Positions 14,056-21,065 of a stretch of DNA of 26,691 bases are shown here, piece after piece. The notes under the pieces are model-generated. The model worked only from the letters and a program-made list of their open reading frames with translations. It had not been told where the DNA came from and searched no databases. How positions within the stretch are numbered: position 1 is the stretch's first letter; every line of letters starts with the position of its first letter. This DNA comes from an uncultured Prevotellaceae bacterium (GTDB lineage: Bacteria; Bacteroidota; Bacteroidia; Bacteroidales; Bacteroidaceae): assembly GCA_937910905.1 (NCBI GenBank), contig CALEPV010000007.1:1-26691 (forward strand). The letters are read 5' to 3'. The position numbers and the translations under genes were made by a program.

Positions 14056-15460
14056 AGTCGTCGTACTGGAACAACGGGTCTTCAGGCATGACCATTGTGG
14101 GCTTCTTCTGTGCTGCCTGCAGTATGCTCTCTGTGGCGTAACGCTTGTTCACCACTAGGCGGAAGGCGTACTCGCGGAACCATCTGTCGGTCATTATCAG
14201 ACATCCAGCTTGCCCCCATGAGCTGCCCCATGAGTTCTCGACTTTCCACTTCAGGGGCTTGCCGTCGGCATCGAGGTCCACGGCAGTGAGTGTCATGGCG
14301 TGTGTCGAGCCGCTATCGAAGGTGCTGATGCGCTGCGCCTTGTCCATACCGAAGGTGGTAGCGAGTAGCGAGGCGTAGTCGTAGTTCTCGGTATCACAGT
14401 AGCCGCGCTTGCGGTCCAGCTGCTTGCCCACGTCGTAGGAGCTGTACAGCTTGTGGCCGTCGCGCAACGATGCTATAGCCATCTGCTCAATGTCCTCCAT
14501 CGGCAGGTTGACGTATCGCCAGTTGTGGCCGTCGTAGGTGTGGCGGTCCCACTCCACCTCGTAGGTCTCGTAGTAGGGGCGTCGCGGGTCGTTCATCACC
14601 ATGAGGAACGTGCCGTTCAGTGCGCCGCCCACCACCTCGCGGTAGAACTCCTGCGGGGTGTAGCTGCGGGCCTCTGTGCGTGTCCGGCCCTGCTTGTCGC
14701 AGAAGGCGTAGGTGAACTCCGTGGGTGGTGTACCGTAGGCCAAGGTGAGCATCCTGTACACCTCCGTCAGCATTCGGGTCTTCTCTTCTCCGAGCTTGGC
14801 CGACTTCTTGCTGTCGGCCACCATCTGTCGCAGCTCAAGTCCCATCTCGCGCAGACGCGATGACAGCAGACGCGAGAAGCGTGCGGTGTTGTCGGCCGAG
14901 TAGCTCTCCGGCATCACGCTCTTGGGCACCAGCCCGTACTTCTCAGCAAGGTCGGCCACGCCGCAGAAGGTGCCTCCGTCACTCAGTGGAGCTTTGAAGA
15001 AGAACTGCACGCGGGTGTCGTCAATGGGCTTTGCTGCGCAGTCAATCACTCCTTGTAGGAACAGATTGGCCTTCTCCAGCTGGTCGTAGAAGAAGAGGTA
15101 GTCCTGCGAGAACTCCACTGCAAGCGTGTCGTCATGAGCCAGTGCGAAGTCGGCTCTCAGCACGTTCATGCCGCTGAACATCCAGCAGCGCCCGCTGGAT
15201 TGCTGGTCGGTGATGCTCTGCGAGGGTGTCTCGATGCTGAAGTGTGTGTCCAGCTGTGCTGCGCTTGCCGCGTTGCGTGCCAGGTCGTCAATGGAGTTGA
15301 ACATCAGTGCATTGCTGATAGCTCGGCTGGCAGCCGATGCTACCGGTTGCTGCGATTGTATTTGCTGCAGCATTTCGCCGCTGATGCCGCCTGTGGATGT
15401 CTGTGCCTGAAGGGATAGAGGGAACAGGAGTGGTAGGAGGGTGAGGTGGATTTGCTTCAT
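14054..15460 (-). CDS. Secreted C1-family cysteine peptidase, bleomycin hydrolase/PepC-like
   Basis: This is a papain-fold aminopeptidase of the bleomycin hydrolase (C1B) type, 468 residues. Unlike cytosolic PepC it begins with a signal peptide (MKQIHLTLLPLLFPLSLQAQ), so it is predicted to act in the periplasm or outside; exported forms are common in Bacteroidales. The catalytic cysteine is Cys92 in QQSSGRCWMFSGMNVLR, preceded by the oxyanion-hole Gln (Gln87 region). The histidine is His387 in DSGSTHAMTLTAVDLD and the asparagine Asn409 in WKVENSWGSSWG, so the triad is complete. The C-terminus, VMPEDPLFQYDD, lacks the strongly conserved Lys/Ala ending that blocks the active site in yeast homologues. 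It precedes the cytidylyltransferase module by 33 bases, and a 16-bp tandem repeat lies in its 5' leader. A link with the glycan genes is not established. Confidence 0.93.
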   Translation of the reverse strand: MKQIHLTLLPLLFPLSLQAQTSTGGISGEMLQQIQSQQPVASAASRAISNALMFNSIDDLARNAASAAQLDTHFSIETPSQSITDQQSSGRCWMFSGMNVLRADFALAHDDTLAVEFSQDYLFFYDQLEKANLFLQGVIDCAAKPIDDTRVQFFFKAPLSDGGTFCGVADLAEKYGLVPKSVMPESYSADNTARFSRLLSSRLREMGLELRQMVADSKKSAKLGEEKTRMLTEVYRMLTLAYGTPPTEFTYAFCDKQGRTRTEARSYTPQEFYREVVGGALNGTFLMVMNDPRRPYYETYEVEWDRHTYDGHNWRYVNLPMEDIEQMAIASLRDGHKLYSSYDVGKQLDRKRGYCDTENYDYASLLATTFGMDKAQRISTFDSGSTHAMTLTAVDLDADGKPLKWKVENSWGSSWGQAGCLIMTDRWFREYAFRLVVNKRYATESILQAAQKKPTMVMPEDPLFQYDD

Positions 15461-15556
15461 GGAGTGAAGGTGTAGATGCTTAGGGGTGGAGGTGCTTAGG
15501 GATGGAGGTGCTTAGGGATGGAGGTGCTTTTGGATGGAGGTGCTTTTGGACGAGCC
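15461..15556. repeat. 16-bp (2 x 8) tandem repeat in the leader of the C1 peptidase gene
   Basis: Five 16-base units start at 15477, 15493, 15509, 15525 and 15541. Units 2 and 3 are identical (TGCTTAGGGATGGAGG), unit 1 differs by one base, unit 4 has TTTT for TTAG-type changes, and unit 5 is degraded at its end. The preceding 16 bases (15461-15476) fit the same 8-base phase weakly. On the minus-strand mRNA the array directly precedes the peptidase ATG. No -7 box is visible between it and the upstream gene. Confidence 0.8.
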
Positions 15557-15575
15557 AAAAGCCACTGGACATGAT

Positions 15576-15624
15576 GCTAATTCTGCATTGTGCATTCATC
15601 ATTCATCATTCATCATTCGTCATT
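15576..15624. repeat. Seven-unit, 7-bp-period array next to the carbonic anhydrase stop
   Basis: Seven heptamers in strict phase read GCTAATT, CTGCATT, GTGCATT, CATCATT three times, and CGTCATT; all end in ATT and six end in CATT. The last unit overlaps the stop codon of the gamma-carbonic anhydrase gene (15623-15625). Together with the 16-bp array it accounts for nearly all of the 162-base gap. Confidence 0.8.
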
Positions 15625-16192
15625 AAACGTAGTCTTCTCCGCAGGTGACGGTCTGAGTGGTGGAGGGGTCGGCATCAGCTTCGCGATACCAGTCGGAGTA
15701 CTCTATGTAGTGGGCTGCGTAGGTTCTGTTCAGCGCTTGAGCCTGGGCGGGGTCTACCTTCTTTATGAACTTGGCAGGTACTCCACCCCAAAGCTCGCCG
15801 TCGCCCACATGGGTCTTGGACAGCACTAGCGCTCCCGCGGCTACGATGGCTCCTTTGCCTATCACGGCATGGTCTAGTACCGTGGCCCCCATGCCTATCA
15901 GAGCTCCGTCCTCGATAGTACAGCCGTGGAGTGTCACGCTGTGCCCTATGGTAACGTCCTCGCCAATCTCCAGTGGCGCAGTTCCGTTGAGGGTATGAAG
16001 GCACGAGTTGTCCTGTACGTTGGAGCGGTTGCCAATATGTATGTAGTGCACATCGCCGCGCAACACGGCACACGGCCAGATTGTAACGTCGTCGCCCAGC
16101 ACCACTTCGCCTATTATCACAGCGCCATCGGCTAGGTAGCAGTGCTTGCCGAACTTGGGCTTCAGTCCTTTTATGGTCTTTACTATTGCCAT
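15623..16192 (-). CDS. Gamma-class carbonic anhydrase family protein
   Basis: This is a left-handed beta-helix protein of the gamma-carbonic anhydrase family, 189 residues, which may hydrate carbon dioxide or serve another acyl/metal role. The hexapeptide-repeat pattern is obvious (VIIGEVVLGDDVTIWPCAVL, then IGEDVTIGHSVTLHGCTIED). The three zinc-binding histidines are all in place: His66 in SCLHTLN, His84 in IGHSV and His89 in TLHGC; the conserved arginine is in VLRGDVHYI (Arg45). The C-terminal helix (DPAQAQALNRTYAAHYIEYS) is the trimer-packing tail. The first 10 bases overlap the end of the Xaa-Pro aminopeptidase gene, so the two are likely one transcript with coupled translation. In a succinate-producing organism CO2/bicarbonate supply for carboxylation would be useful, but that role is inferred only. 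Confidence 0.92.
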   Translation of the reverse strand: MAIVKTIKGLKPKFGKHCYLADGAVIIGEVVLGDDVTIWPCAVLRGDVHYIHIGNRSNVQDNSCLHTLNGTAPLEIGEDVTIGHSVTLHGCTIEDGALIGMGATVLDHAVIGKGAIVAAGALVLSKTHVGDGELWGGVPAKFIKKVDPAQAQALNRTYAAHYIEYSDWYREADADPSTTQTVTCGEDYV

Positions 16193-18033
16193 TGTTTAGT
16201 GTTGTCTATAAGCCACTTTTTGTCGTCTTCGTCGTCGAGCAGCGGCATCAGTTCCTCACGCACACGGGCGTGATATTGGTTAAGGTATTCTATCTCGTCG
16301 GGCTGCATCAACTCACGCACAATGGGAGTGGTGTCAATGGGGCAGAGGGTCAGTGGGTCAAGTTGCAGCCAGGAGCCGTATTCGTTCTGACCGTCGGGCA
16401 CGATGAGCATCGTGTTCTCATGGCGCACACCGTGGCTGCCGGCAATGTAGATGCCAGGTTCGATGGTGATGGTCATGCCAGCCTGCAGGGGTGTGGGCAT
16501 CCAGTTCATGCGGAACTGATGCGGGCCCTCGTGCACGCTGAGGTAGCTGCCCACGCCGTGGCCCGTGCCGTGACCGTAGTTCAAGCCGTGCTGCCATAGG
16601 GCATAGCGCGCCAGCACGTCCAGCTGGGTGCCGGTGGTGCCCTGCGGGAAACGGGCCATGGCCAGGCGCAGGTGGCCTTTCAGTACGAGGGTGTAGTCGC
16701 GTCGTTCCTCGTCGGTGAGCGGGCCGAGTGGTATGGTACGGGTGATGTCGGTGGTGCCGTCCAGATACTGTGCTCCGCTGTCCACGAGTAGCAGGCCGCA
16801 GGGCTCGAGGGCGATGTCGGTCGCTGGAGTAGGCTCATAGTGAACAATGGCTCCGTGGTGGGCGTAGCCGGCTATGGTGTCGAAGCTGATGTCACGGAAC
16901 AGCGGCAGCTGCGAGCGTAGTTCGCGCAACTTGCGGCACACGCTGAGTTCGGTGAGTGGACTGCCGTCTGTATCGCATCCTCCATTCTCCATCTTCTGAT
17001 GCAGCCATCTGAGGAACTTCACCATTGCCACGCCATCCTTGCGCATGGCGGAGCGGTAGCCGCGTATCTCCACGTTGTTCTTCAGAGCGAGCATCTCCTG
17101 TATTGGCGATTCGCCACACACGAGGTGCAGATTCACGGCAGCGTCGCTGAGCTGTGACTGCGACAGCTGACCCACGATACCGGCACAGGTGGTGGCGGGG
17201 TCGTACTGCAGGTGCAGGGTACGGTCTACTGCAGCTGCGTCGTAAGGCAGCACGCTGACTCCAATGCTGTCCAGATATGTGCGTACGGCGGGTGTTAGCT
17301 TGCGTTCGTCGATGTACAGGCATGCGCTGTCGGACAGCACCATGAGGTAGGCCACGAAGAGCGGGGTGCAGTGCACATCGGAGCCGCGCAGGTTGAGTGC
17401 CCACGCAATCTCGTCGAGCTGGCTGACCAGCAGGGCATCCACGTGCTGGCGTTGCATGTAGGCTCGCACAGCGCTTAGCTTGTCCTCAGCTGTGCGGCCA
17501 GCATACTCCAACGGATGCACCTCTACGGGATTCAGTGGCAGGGACGGTCGGTCAGTCCAAAGTTCGGCGGTGGGGTCGAGGTCGGTCTGCAGGTCCATGC
17601 CCAACTGACTGAGCTCATGCCTCAGCTGGCGCACGCTGTCCACGGTGTTCGTCCATGCATCGAGGCCTACGACTACGCCCGTGTCGTGATGCATAGGTTG
17701 CACAGCCTCTGCCTCGGCTATCCATGATGCCAGCTCAGCTGCCGTGACCACGTTGCGGCTGCAGCGCACCAGCTCAAAGGGAGTGCCTTCCAGCTGCTGC
17801 TCGGCAGCTAGCCAGTAGCGGCTGTCGGTCCATACAGCGGCGTGCGTTAGCGTCACCACGGCAGTGCCTGCCGAGCCGTCGAAGCCCGATATCCACTCGC
17901 GTGCCTTCCAGTGGTCAGGCACATACTCGCCGCAATGCGGGTCGGTGCTTGGAAAGATGTATGCTGCCAGCCCGTGCTGTCTAAGCCATGAGCGCAGATG
18001 CTCGACGCGAGTAGTGATTATGTTGTTGGTCAT
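16183..18033 (-). CDS. pepP: Xaa-Pro aminopeptidase, M24B family
   Basis: This is a metallo-aminopeptidase that removes an N-terminal residue preceding proline. With ATG at 18033 (MTNNIITTRVEHLRSWLRQH) it has 616 residues, matching the large three-domain (about 600-residue) aminopeptidase P type. A longer frame to 18120 would start inside the promoter, so I reject it. The two N-terminal creatinase-like domains (about 1-310) include AYIFPSTDPHCGEYVPDHW and GFDGSAGTAVVT. The catalytic pita-bread domain follows, with metal ligands in LLVDSGAQYLDGTTDITRT (two Asp, about 418 and 429), HGTGHGVGSYLSVHEGP (His, about 491), TIEPGIYIAG (Glu, about 523) and HENTMLIV (Glu, about 538). No signal peptide is seen, so it is cytosolic. 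It heads the minus-strand run ending with the glycosyltransferase and shares a divergent promoter region with mdh. Confidence 0.95.
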   Translation of the reverse strand: MTNNIITTRVEHLRSWLRQHGLAAYIFPSTDPHCGEYVPDHWKAREWISGFDGSAGTAVVTLTHAAVWTDSRYWLAAEQQLEGTPFELVRCSRNVVTAAELASWIAEAEAVQPMHHDTGVVVGLDAWTNTVDSVRQLRHELSQLGMDLQTDLDPTAELWTDRPSLPLNPVEVHPLEYAGRTAEDKLSAVRAYMQRQHVDALLVSQLDEIAWALNLRGSDVHCTPLFVAYLMVLSDSACLYIDERKLTPAVRTYLDSIGVSVLPYDAAAVDRTLHLQYDPATTCAGIVGQLSQSQLSDAAVNLHLVCGESPIQEMLALKNNVEIRGYRSAMRKDGVAMVKFLRWLHQKMENGGCDTDGSPLTELSVCRKLRELRSQLPLFRDISFDTIAGYAHHGAIVHYEPTPATDIALEPCGLLLVDSGAQYLDGTTDITRTIPLGPLTDEERRDYTLVLKGHLRLAMARFPQGTTGTQLDVLARYALWQHGLNYGHGTGHGVGSYLSVHEGPHQFRMNWMPTPLQAGMTITIEPGIYIAGSHGVRHENTMLIVPDGQNEYGSWLQLDPLTLCPIDTTPIVRELMQPDEIEYLNQYHARVREELMPLLDDEDDKKWLIDNTKQWQ

Positions 18034-18090
18034 AGTGTTGTGTGGCTTATGCAGGCTATGAATGCCTGCGAATTTGCTTAATCCGTTTGG

Positions 18091-18121
18091 CAAAATTACA
18101 CTAAAGCTGCGGCATTGCAAA
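18091..18121 (-). promoter_or_regulatory. Promoter of the Xaa-Pro aminopeptidase gene
   Basis: On the minus strand TTTG (18121-18118) and TAATTTTG (18098-18091) match the -33 and -7 boxes with a 19-base spacer. Transcription would begin near 18085, giving a leader of about 50 bases before ATG 18033. This supports the chosen start. Confidence 0.75.
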
Positions 18122-18134
18122 AATAATCATATCA

Positions 18135-18170
18135 TTTGTTGCCGACATCAACAACTTTTCCTTACTTTTG
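18135..18170 (+). promoter_or_regulatory. Promoter of the malate dehydrogenase gene
   Basis: TACTTTTG at 18163-18170 fits the TAnnTTTG -7 box. Upstream, TTTG at 18135-18138 (24-base spacer) or TTG at 18139-18141 (21-base spacer) fits the -33 element. Transcription from about 18176 leaves a leader of about 100 bases, ending in the 7-bp array. Confidence 0.7.
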
Positions 18171-18229
18171 CCGTGATTAACGATATAATGCATCTTAGGC
18201 AGCCAAGTCATCAATGCCAATATCAGCCT

Positions 18230-18271
18230 TAAACATTAAACTATAAACATTACACTTTAAACTTTAAAACA
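18230..18271. repeat. Six-unit, 7-bp-period array in the mdh mRNA leader
   Basis: Six in-phase heptamers read TAAACAT, TAAACTA, TAAACAT, TACACTT, TAAACTT and TAAAACA, ending 5 bases before the mdh ATG. The consensus is TAAACWT. The DNA is purely AT plus one C per unit, so the mRNA just before the start would be unstructured, which could aid initiation without a Shine-Dalgarno site; the strict period is not explained by that alone. Confidence 0.8.
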
Positions 18272-18276
18272 GCCCT

Positions 18277-19275
18277 ATGAGTTTTCTAACAACTGACAAG
18301 CTCGTAATCGTTGGCGCAGGTGGTGCCATCGGTTCGACAATGGTGCAGACAGCTCTGACCATGAAGCTTACTCCCAATGTGTGTCTTTACGATGTATACG
18401 CTCCCGCTATGGAGGGCGTGATGGAAGAAATGTTCCACTGCGGTTTCGACGGAGTGAACCTCACAGCTACCACCGATGTGGCTGAGGCCTTCAAGGATGC
18501 CAAGTACATCATCAGCTCTGGCGGTGCACCGCGCAAGGCAGGCATGACACGTGAGGACCTGCTGGCAGGCAATTGCAAGATTGCTGAAGAACTCGGCAAG
18601 AACATCAAGCAGTACTGCCCGGATGTGAAGCACGTCGTGATTATCTTCAACCCAGCTGACCTCACAGGTCTCGTAACACTGCTGTACAGCGGTCTGAAGC
18701 CAGGTCAGGTGACCACACTCGCAGCTCTGGACAGCACACGCCTGCAGAGTGCACTGGCAAAGAAGTTTGGTGTGAAGCAGTACGAGGTAACAGGATGCGC
18801 CACATACGGCGGCCACGGCGAACAGATGGCTGTATTCGGCAGCGCAGTGAAGGTGGCTGGCAAGCCTCTGCACGACCTCATTGGCACTCCTGCCTGCACT
18901 GAGGAGGAGTGGGAACAGCTGAAGGTCGCTGTGACTAAGGGTGGTGCAAAGATCATCGAGCTTCGCGGACGCAGCTCCTGGCAGAGTCCAGCCTACTGTT
19001 CTGTTGAGATGATTCGCGCCGTCATGGGTGGCGAGGCATTCCGCTGGCCTGCTGGCACATACGTGAACAACGAGAAGTACAACCACATTATGATGGCGAT
19101 GGACACCAAGCTCGGTACCGACGGCTGCACATACAAGATGCCTACAGGTACACCCGAGGAGATGGCGAAGCTTGATCAGAGCTACGAGCACCTCTGCAAG
19201 ATGCGTGATGAGCTCGTTACGCTGAACATCGTGCCGCCCATCAGCGAGTGGAGCAAGATCAACCCAAACGTGTAA
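18277..19275 (+). CDS. mdh: Malate dehydrogenase (NAD-dependent)
   Basis: This enzyme reduces oxaloacetate to malate (and the reverse) with NADH in the cytoplasm. The 332-residue protein has the Rossmann loop VIVGAGGAIGSTM (residues 10-22). Asp39 in CLYDVYAP points to NAD use. The mobile active-site loop is SGGAPRKAGMTREDLL, with the substrate-binding arginines Arg86 and Arg92. NPADLTG follows (125-131), then LDSTRLQSALAKKFG with Asp152 and Arg155, and the catalytic His180 in GGHGEQM. The C-terminal part contains SSWQSPAYCSVEMIRAVMGG. It is the distinctive malate dehydrogenase form I associate with Bacteroidales. Its own promoter is visible upstream. The convergent fumarase gene lies 105 bases downstream past a shared terminator, so two consecutive steps of the reductive C4 pathway are encoded side by side. 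Confidence 0.95.
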   Translation: MSFLTTDKLVIVGAGGAIGSTMVQTALTMKLTPNVCLYDVYAPAMEGVMEEMFHCGFDGVNLTATTDVAEAFKDAKYIISSGGAPRKAGMTREDLLAGNCKIAEELGKNIKQYCPDVKHVVIIFNPADLTGLVTLLYSGLKPGQVTTLAALDSTRLQSALAKKFGVKQYEVTGCATYGGHGEQMAVFGSAVKVAGKPLHDLIGTPACTEEEWEQLKVAVTKGGAKIIELRGRSSWQSPAYCSVEMIRAVMGGEAFRWPAGTYVNNEKYNHIMMAMDTKLGTDGCTYKMPTGTPEEMAKLDQSYEHLCKMRDELVTLNIVPPISEWSKINPNV

Positions 19276-19310
19276 GCTGACAGATACAGCCTACAGCTGC
19301 AGAAAGAAAA

Positions 19311-19345
19311 CAGTGGCATGTCGGAAGTTCACCGACATGCCACTG
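19311..19345. terminator. Bidirectional rho-independent terminator between mdh and fumarase
   Basis: A perfect 14-base stem (CAGTGGCATGTCGG at 19311-19324, its complement at 19332-19345) encloses a 7-base loop. On the minus strand the stem is followed by TTTTCTTTCT (19310-19301), a good U-tract terminating the fumarase transcript. On the plus strand the following bases are only weakly T-rich, so termination of mdh may be less efficient. Confidence 0.9.
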
Positions 19346-19380
19346 TGCTTGTTAGGGGAGGGCTGTGCCTCGCTGCAAGA

Positions 19381-21027
19381 TCAGTTCTTGCAGCAGAGCG
19401 GCTTCAGCTGCTTGAAGAAGTCGTTGCCCTTGTCGTCAACGAGGATGAAGGCTGGGAAGTCCTCGACTTCAATCTTCCAGATGGCTTCCATGCCAAGCTC
19501 GGGGTACTCCACGCACTCTATCGACTTGATGCTCGACTGCGAGAGTACGGCAGCCACGCCGCCTATGGTGCCGAGGTAGAAGCCGCCGTGCTTCTGACAG
19601 GCATCGGTCACCTGCTGCGAGCGGTTGCCCTTGGCTATCATCACGAGGCTTGCACCGTGGTCCTGGAATTCGTCAACATAGGGATCCATGCGGTTGGCTG
19701 TGGTCGGGCCCATCGAGCCGCAGGGGTAGCCCTCCGGTGTCTTGGCAGGACCGGCATAAAGCACGGGGTAGTCCTTGAAGTACTGTGGCAGGTCCTCACC
19801 GGCATCAAGACGGGCTTTCAGCTTAGCGTGTGCTATGTCGCGGGCCACGATGATTGTGCCACGCAGGTTAACCCTCGTGCTCACCGGGTACTTGGTCAGC
19901 TCCCTGCGCACGGCGTCGATGCCCTGTGTGAGGTCTATCTCTATACCCTTGGTGCCTTCGCCCGGACGACGTAGCTCCTCGGGAATCAGTTCTGTCGGGT
20001 TGCTGTCCATCTTCTCCAGCCAGATACCGTCGCGGTTGATCTTGGCCTTGATGTTGCGGTCGGCAGAGCAGCTCACGCCCATACCTATAGGGCATGAAGC
20101 ACCGTGGCGCGGCAGACGTATCACTCGGATGTCGTGGGCCATGTACTTACCTCCGAACTGTGCACCGAGGCCTATGTTGTGTGCCTCGCGGATGAGCTTC
20201 TGTTCCAGGTCGATGTCGCGGAAAGCGCGGCCTGTCTCGTCGCCCGTGGTAGGCAGTGAGTCGTAGTACTTGATGCTGGCTAGCTTTACGGTGAGCAGGT
20301 TCTTCTCTGCCGATGTGCCGCCGATTACGAATGCGATATGGTATGGCGGGCAGGCAGCAGTGCCGAGGCTCTTCATCTTCTCCACGAGGAACGGTATGAG
20401 TGTTCCCTCATTCTGGATGGTGGCTTTGGTCATGGGGTAGAAGTAGGTCTTATTGGCCGAGCCGCCACCCTTGGCTACCATCACGAAGCGGTACTCTGCA
20501 CCCTCGGTGGCTTCGATGTCAATCTGCGCAGGCAGGTTGCAGCGGGTGTTCACCTCGTCGTACATGTTGAGGGGGGCGTTCTGCGAGTAGCGCAGGTTGT
20601 CCTCTGTGAAGGTGTTGTAGACGCCACGGCTCAGAGCCTCCTCGTCCTCGAATCCTGTCCACACCTGCTGTCCCTTCTCGCCGTGGATGATGGCTGTGCC
20701 GGTGTCCTGGCAGAAAGGCAGTATGCCCTTGCATGCCACCTCGGCATTGCGCAGGAACTGCAGGGCCACATACTTGTCGTTCTCCGAAGCCTCAGGGTCG
20801 GTGAGTATGGCAGCCACCTGCTCGTTGTGCTCGCGGCGTAGCATGAACTCAACATCGTGGAAAGCCTGCTGTGCCAGCAGTGTCAGTGCCTCTGGCGACA
20901 CCTTCACTATCTCCTTGGCCTCAAATTCGGTGGTTGTCACGCCCTCCTTGCTCAAGAGGCGATACTCGGTCTTGTCCTCGCCCAACTGAAACATCGGGGC
21001 GTACTTGAATTCTACTTTGTTTGCCAT
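19381..21027 (-). CDS. fumA: Fumarate hydratase, class I (iron-sulfur)
   Basis: This is a [4Fe-4S] fumarase interconverting malate and fumarate. Its 548 residues match the two-domain single-chain class I type. The three cluster cysteines align with those of E. coli FumA: Cys106 in LPFCQDTGTAI, Cys226 in GTAACPPYHIAFVIGG and Cys320 in MGVSCSADRN; a further cysteine (Cys312) lies in HGASCPIGMG. The N-terminal alpha domain is followed by the substrate-binding GGGSANKTYFYPM. The C-terminal beta domain (about 360-548) holds NLRGTIIVARDIAHAK and GPTTANRMDPYVDEF. Oxygen-labile class I fumarase fits an anaerobe. It starts 37 bases after the lipoprotein gene stop with no promoter box between, so it may be read through from that gene, and a strong terminator follows. 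A 15-base direct repeat sits just upstream of its ATG. Confidence 0.96.
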   Translation of the reverse strand: MANKVEFKYAPMFQLGEDKTEYRLLSKEGVTTTEFEAKEIVKVSPEALTLLAQQAFHDVEFMLRREHNEQVAAILTDPEASENDKYVALQFLRNAEVACKGILPFCQDTGTAIIHGEKGQQVWTGFEDEEALSRGVYNTFTEDNLRYSQNAPLNMYDEVNTRCNLPAQIDIEATEGAEYRFVMVAKGGGSANKTYFYPMTKATIQNEGTLIPFLVEKMKSLGTAACPPYHIAFVIGGTSAEKNLLTVKLASIKYYDSLPTTGDETGRAFRDIDLEQKLIREAHNIGLGAQFGGKYMAHDIRVIRLPRHGASCPIGMGVSCSADRNIKAKINRDGIWLEKMDSNPTELIPEELRRPGEGTKGIEIDLTQGIDAVRRELTKYPVSTRVNLRGTIIVARDIAHAKLKARLDAGEDLPQYFKDYPVLYAGPAKTPEGYPCGSMGPTTANRMDPYVDEFQDHGASLVMIAKGNRSQQVTDACQKHGGFYLGTIGGVAAVLSQSSIKSIECVEYPELGMEAIWKIEVEDFPAFILVDDKGNDFFKQLKPLCCKN

Positions 21028-21030
21028 GTG

Positions 21031-21065
21031 TATGATTTACGAACTGTCAATTATGATTTATGAAC
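21031..21065. repeat. Direct repeat and 7-bp-period array before the fumarase start
   Basis: TATGATTTACGAACT (21031-21045) and TATGATTTATGAACT (21052-21066) match at 14 of 15 bases, 21 bases apart. In heptamers the stretch reads TATGATT, TACGAAC, TGTCAAT, TATGATT, TATGAAC. It fills the gap from the fumarase ATG to the stop codon of the lipoprotein gene. It could be an operator with two sites on one DNA face or a decayed microrepeat. Confidence 0.65.

Noticed and set aside
15477..15624. CRISPR array
   Set aside because: The units are contiguous 16- or 7-base tandem repeats with no unique spacers, and no cas genes are nearby.
18034..18120. Longer N-terminus for the Xaa-Pro aminopeptidase
   Set aside because: It would contain the -7 and most of the -33 promoter boxes and adds residues not seen in the family.
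18286..19191. 301-residue open frame antisense to mdh
   Set aside because: The protein is rich in Cys, His and Leu without pattern, as expected for an antisense shadow; the mdh reading has all catalytic motifs.
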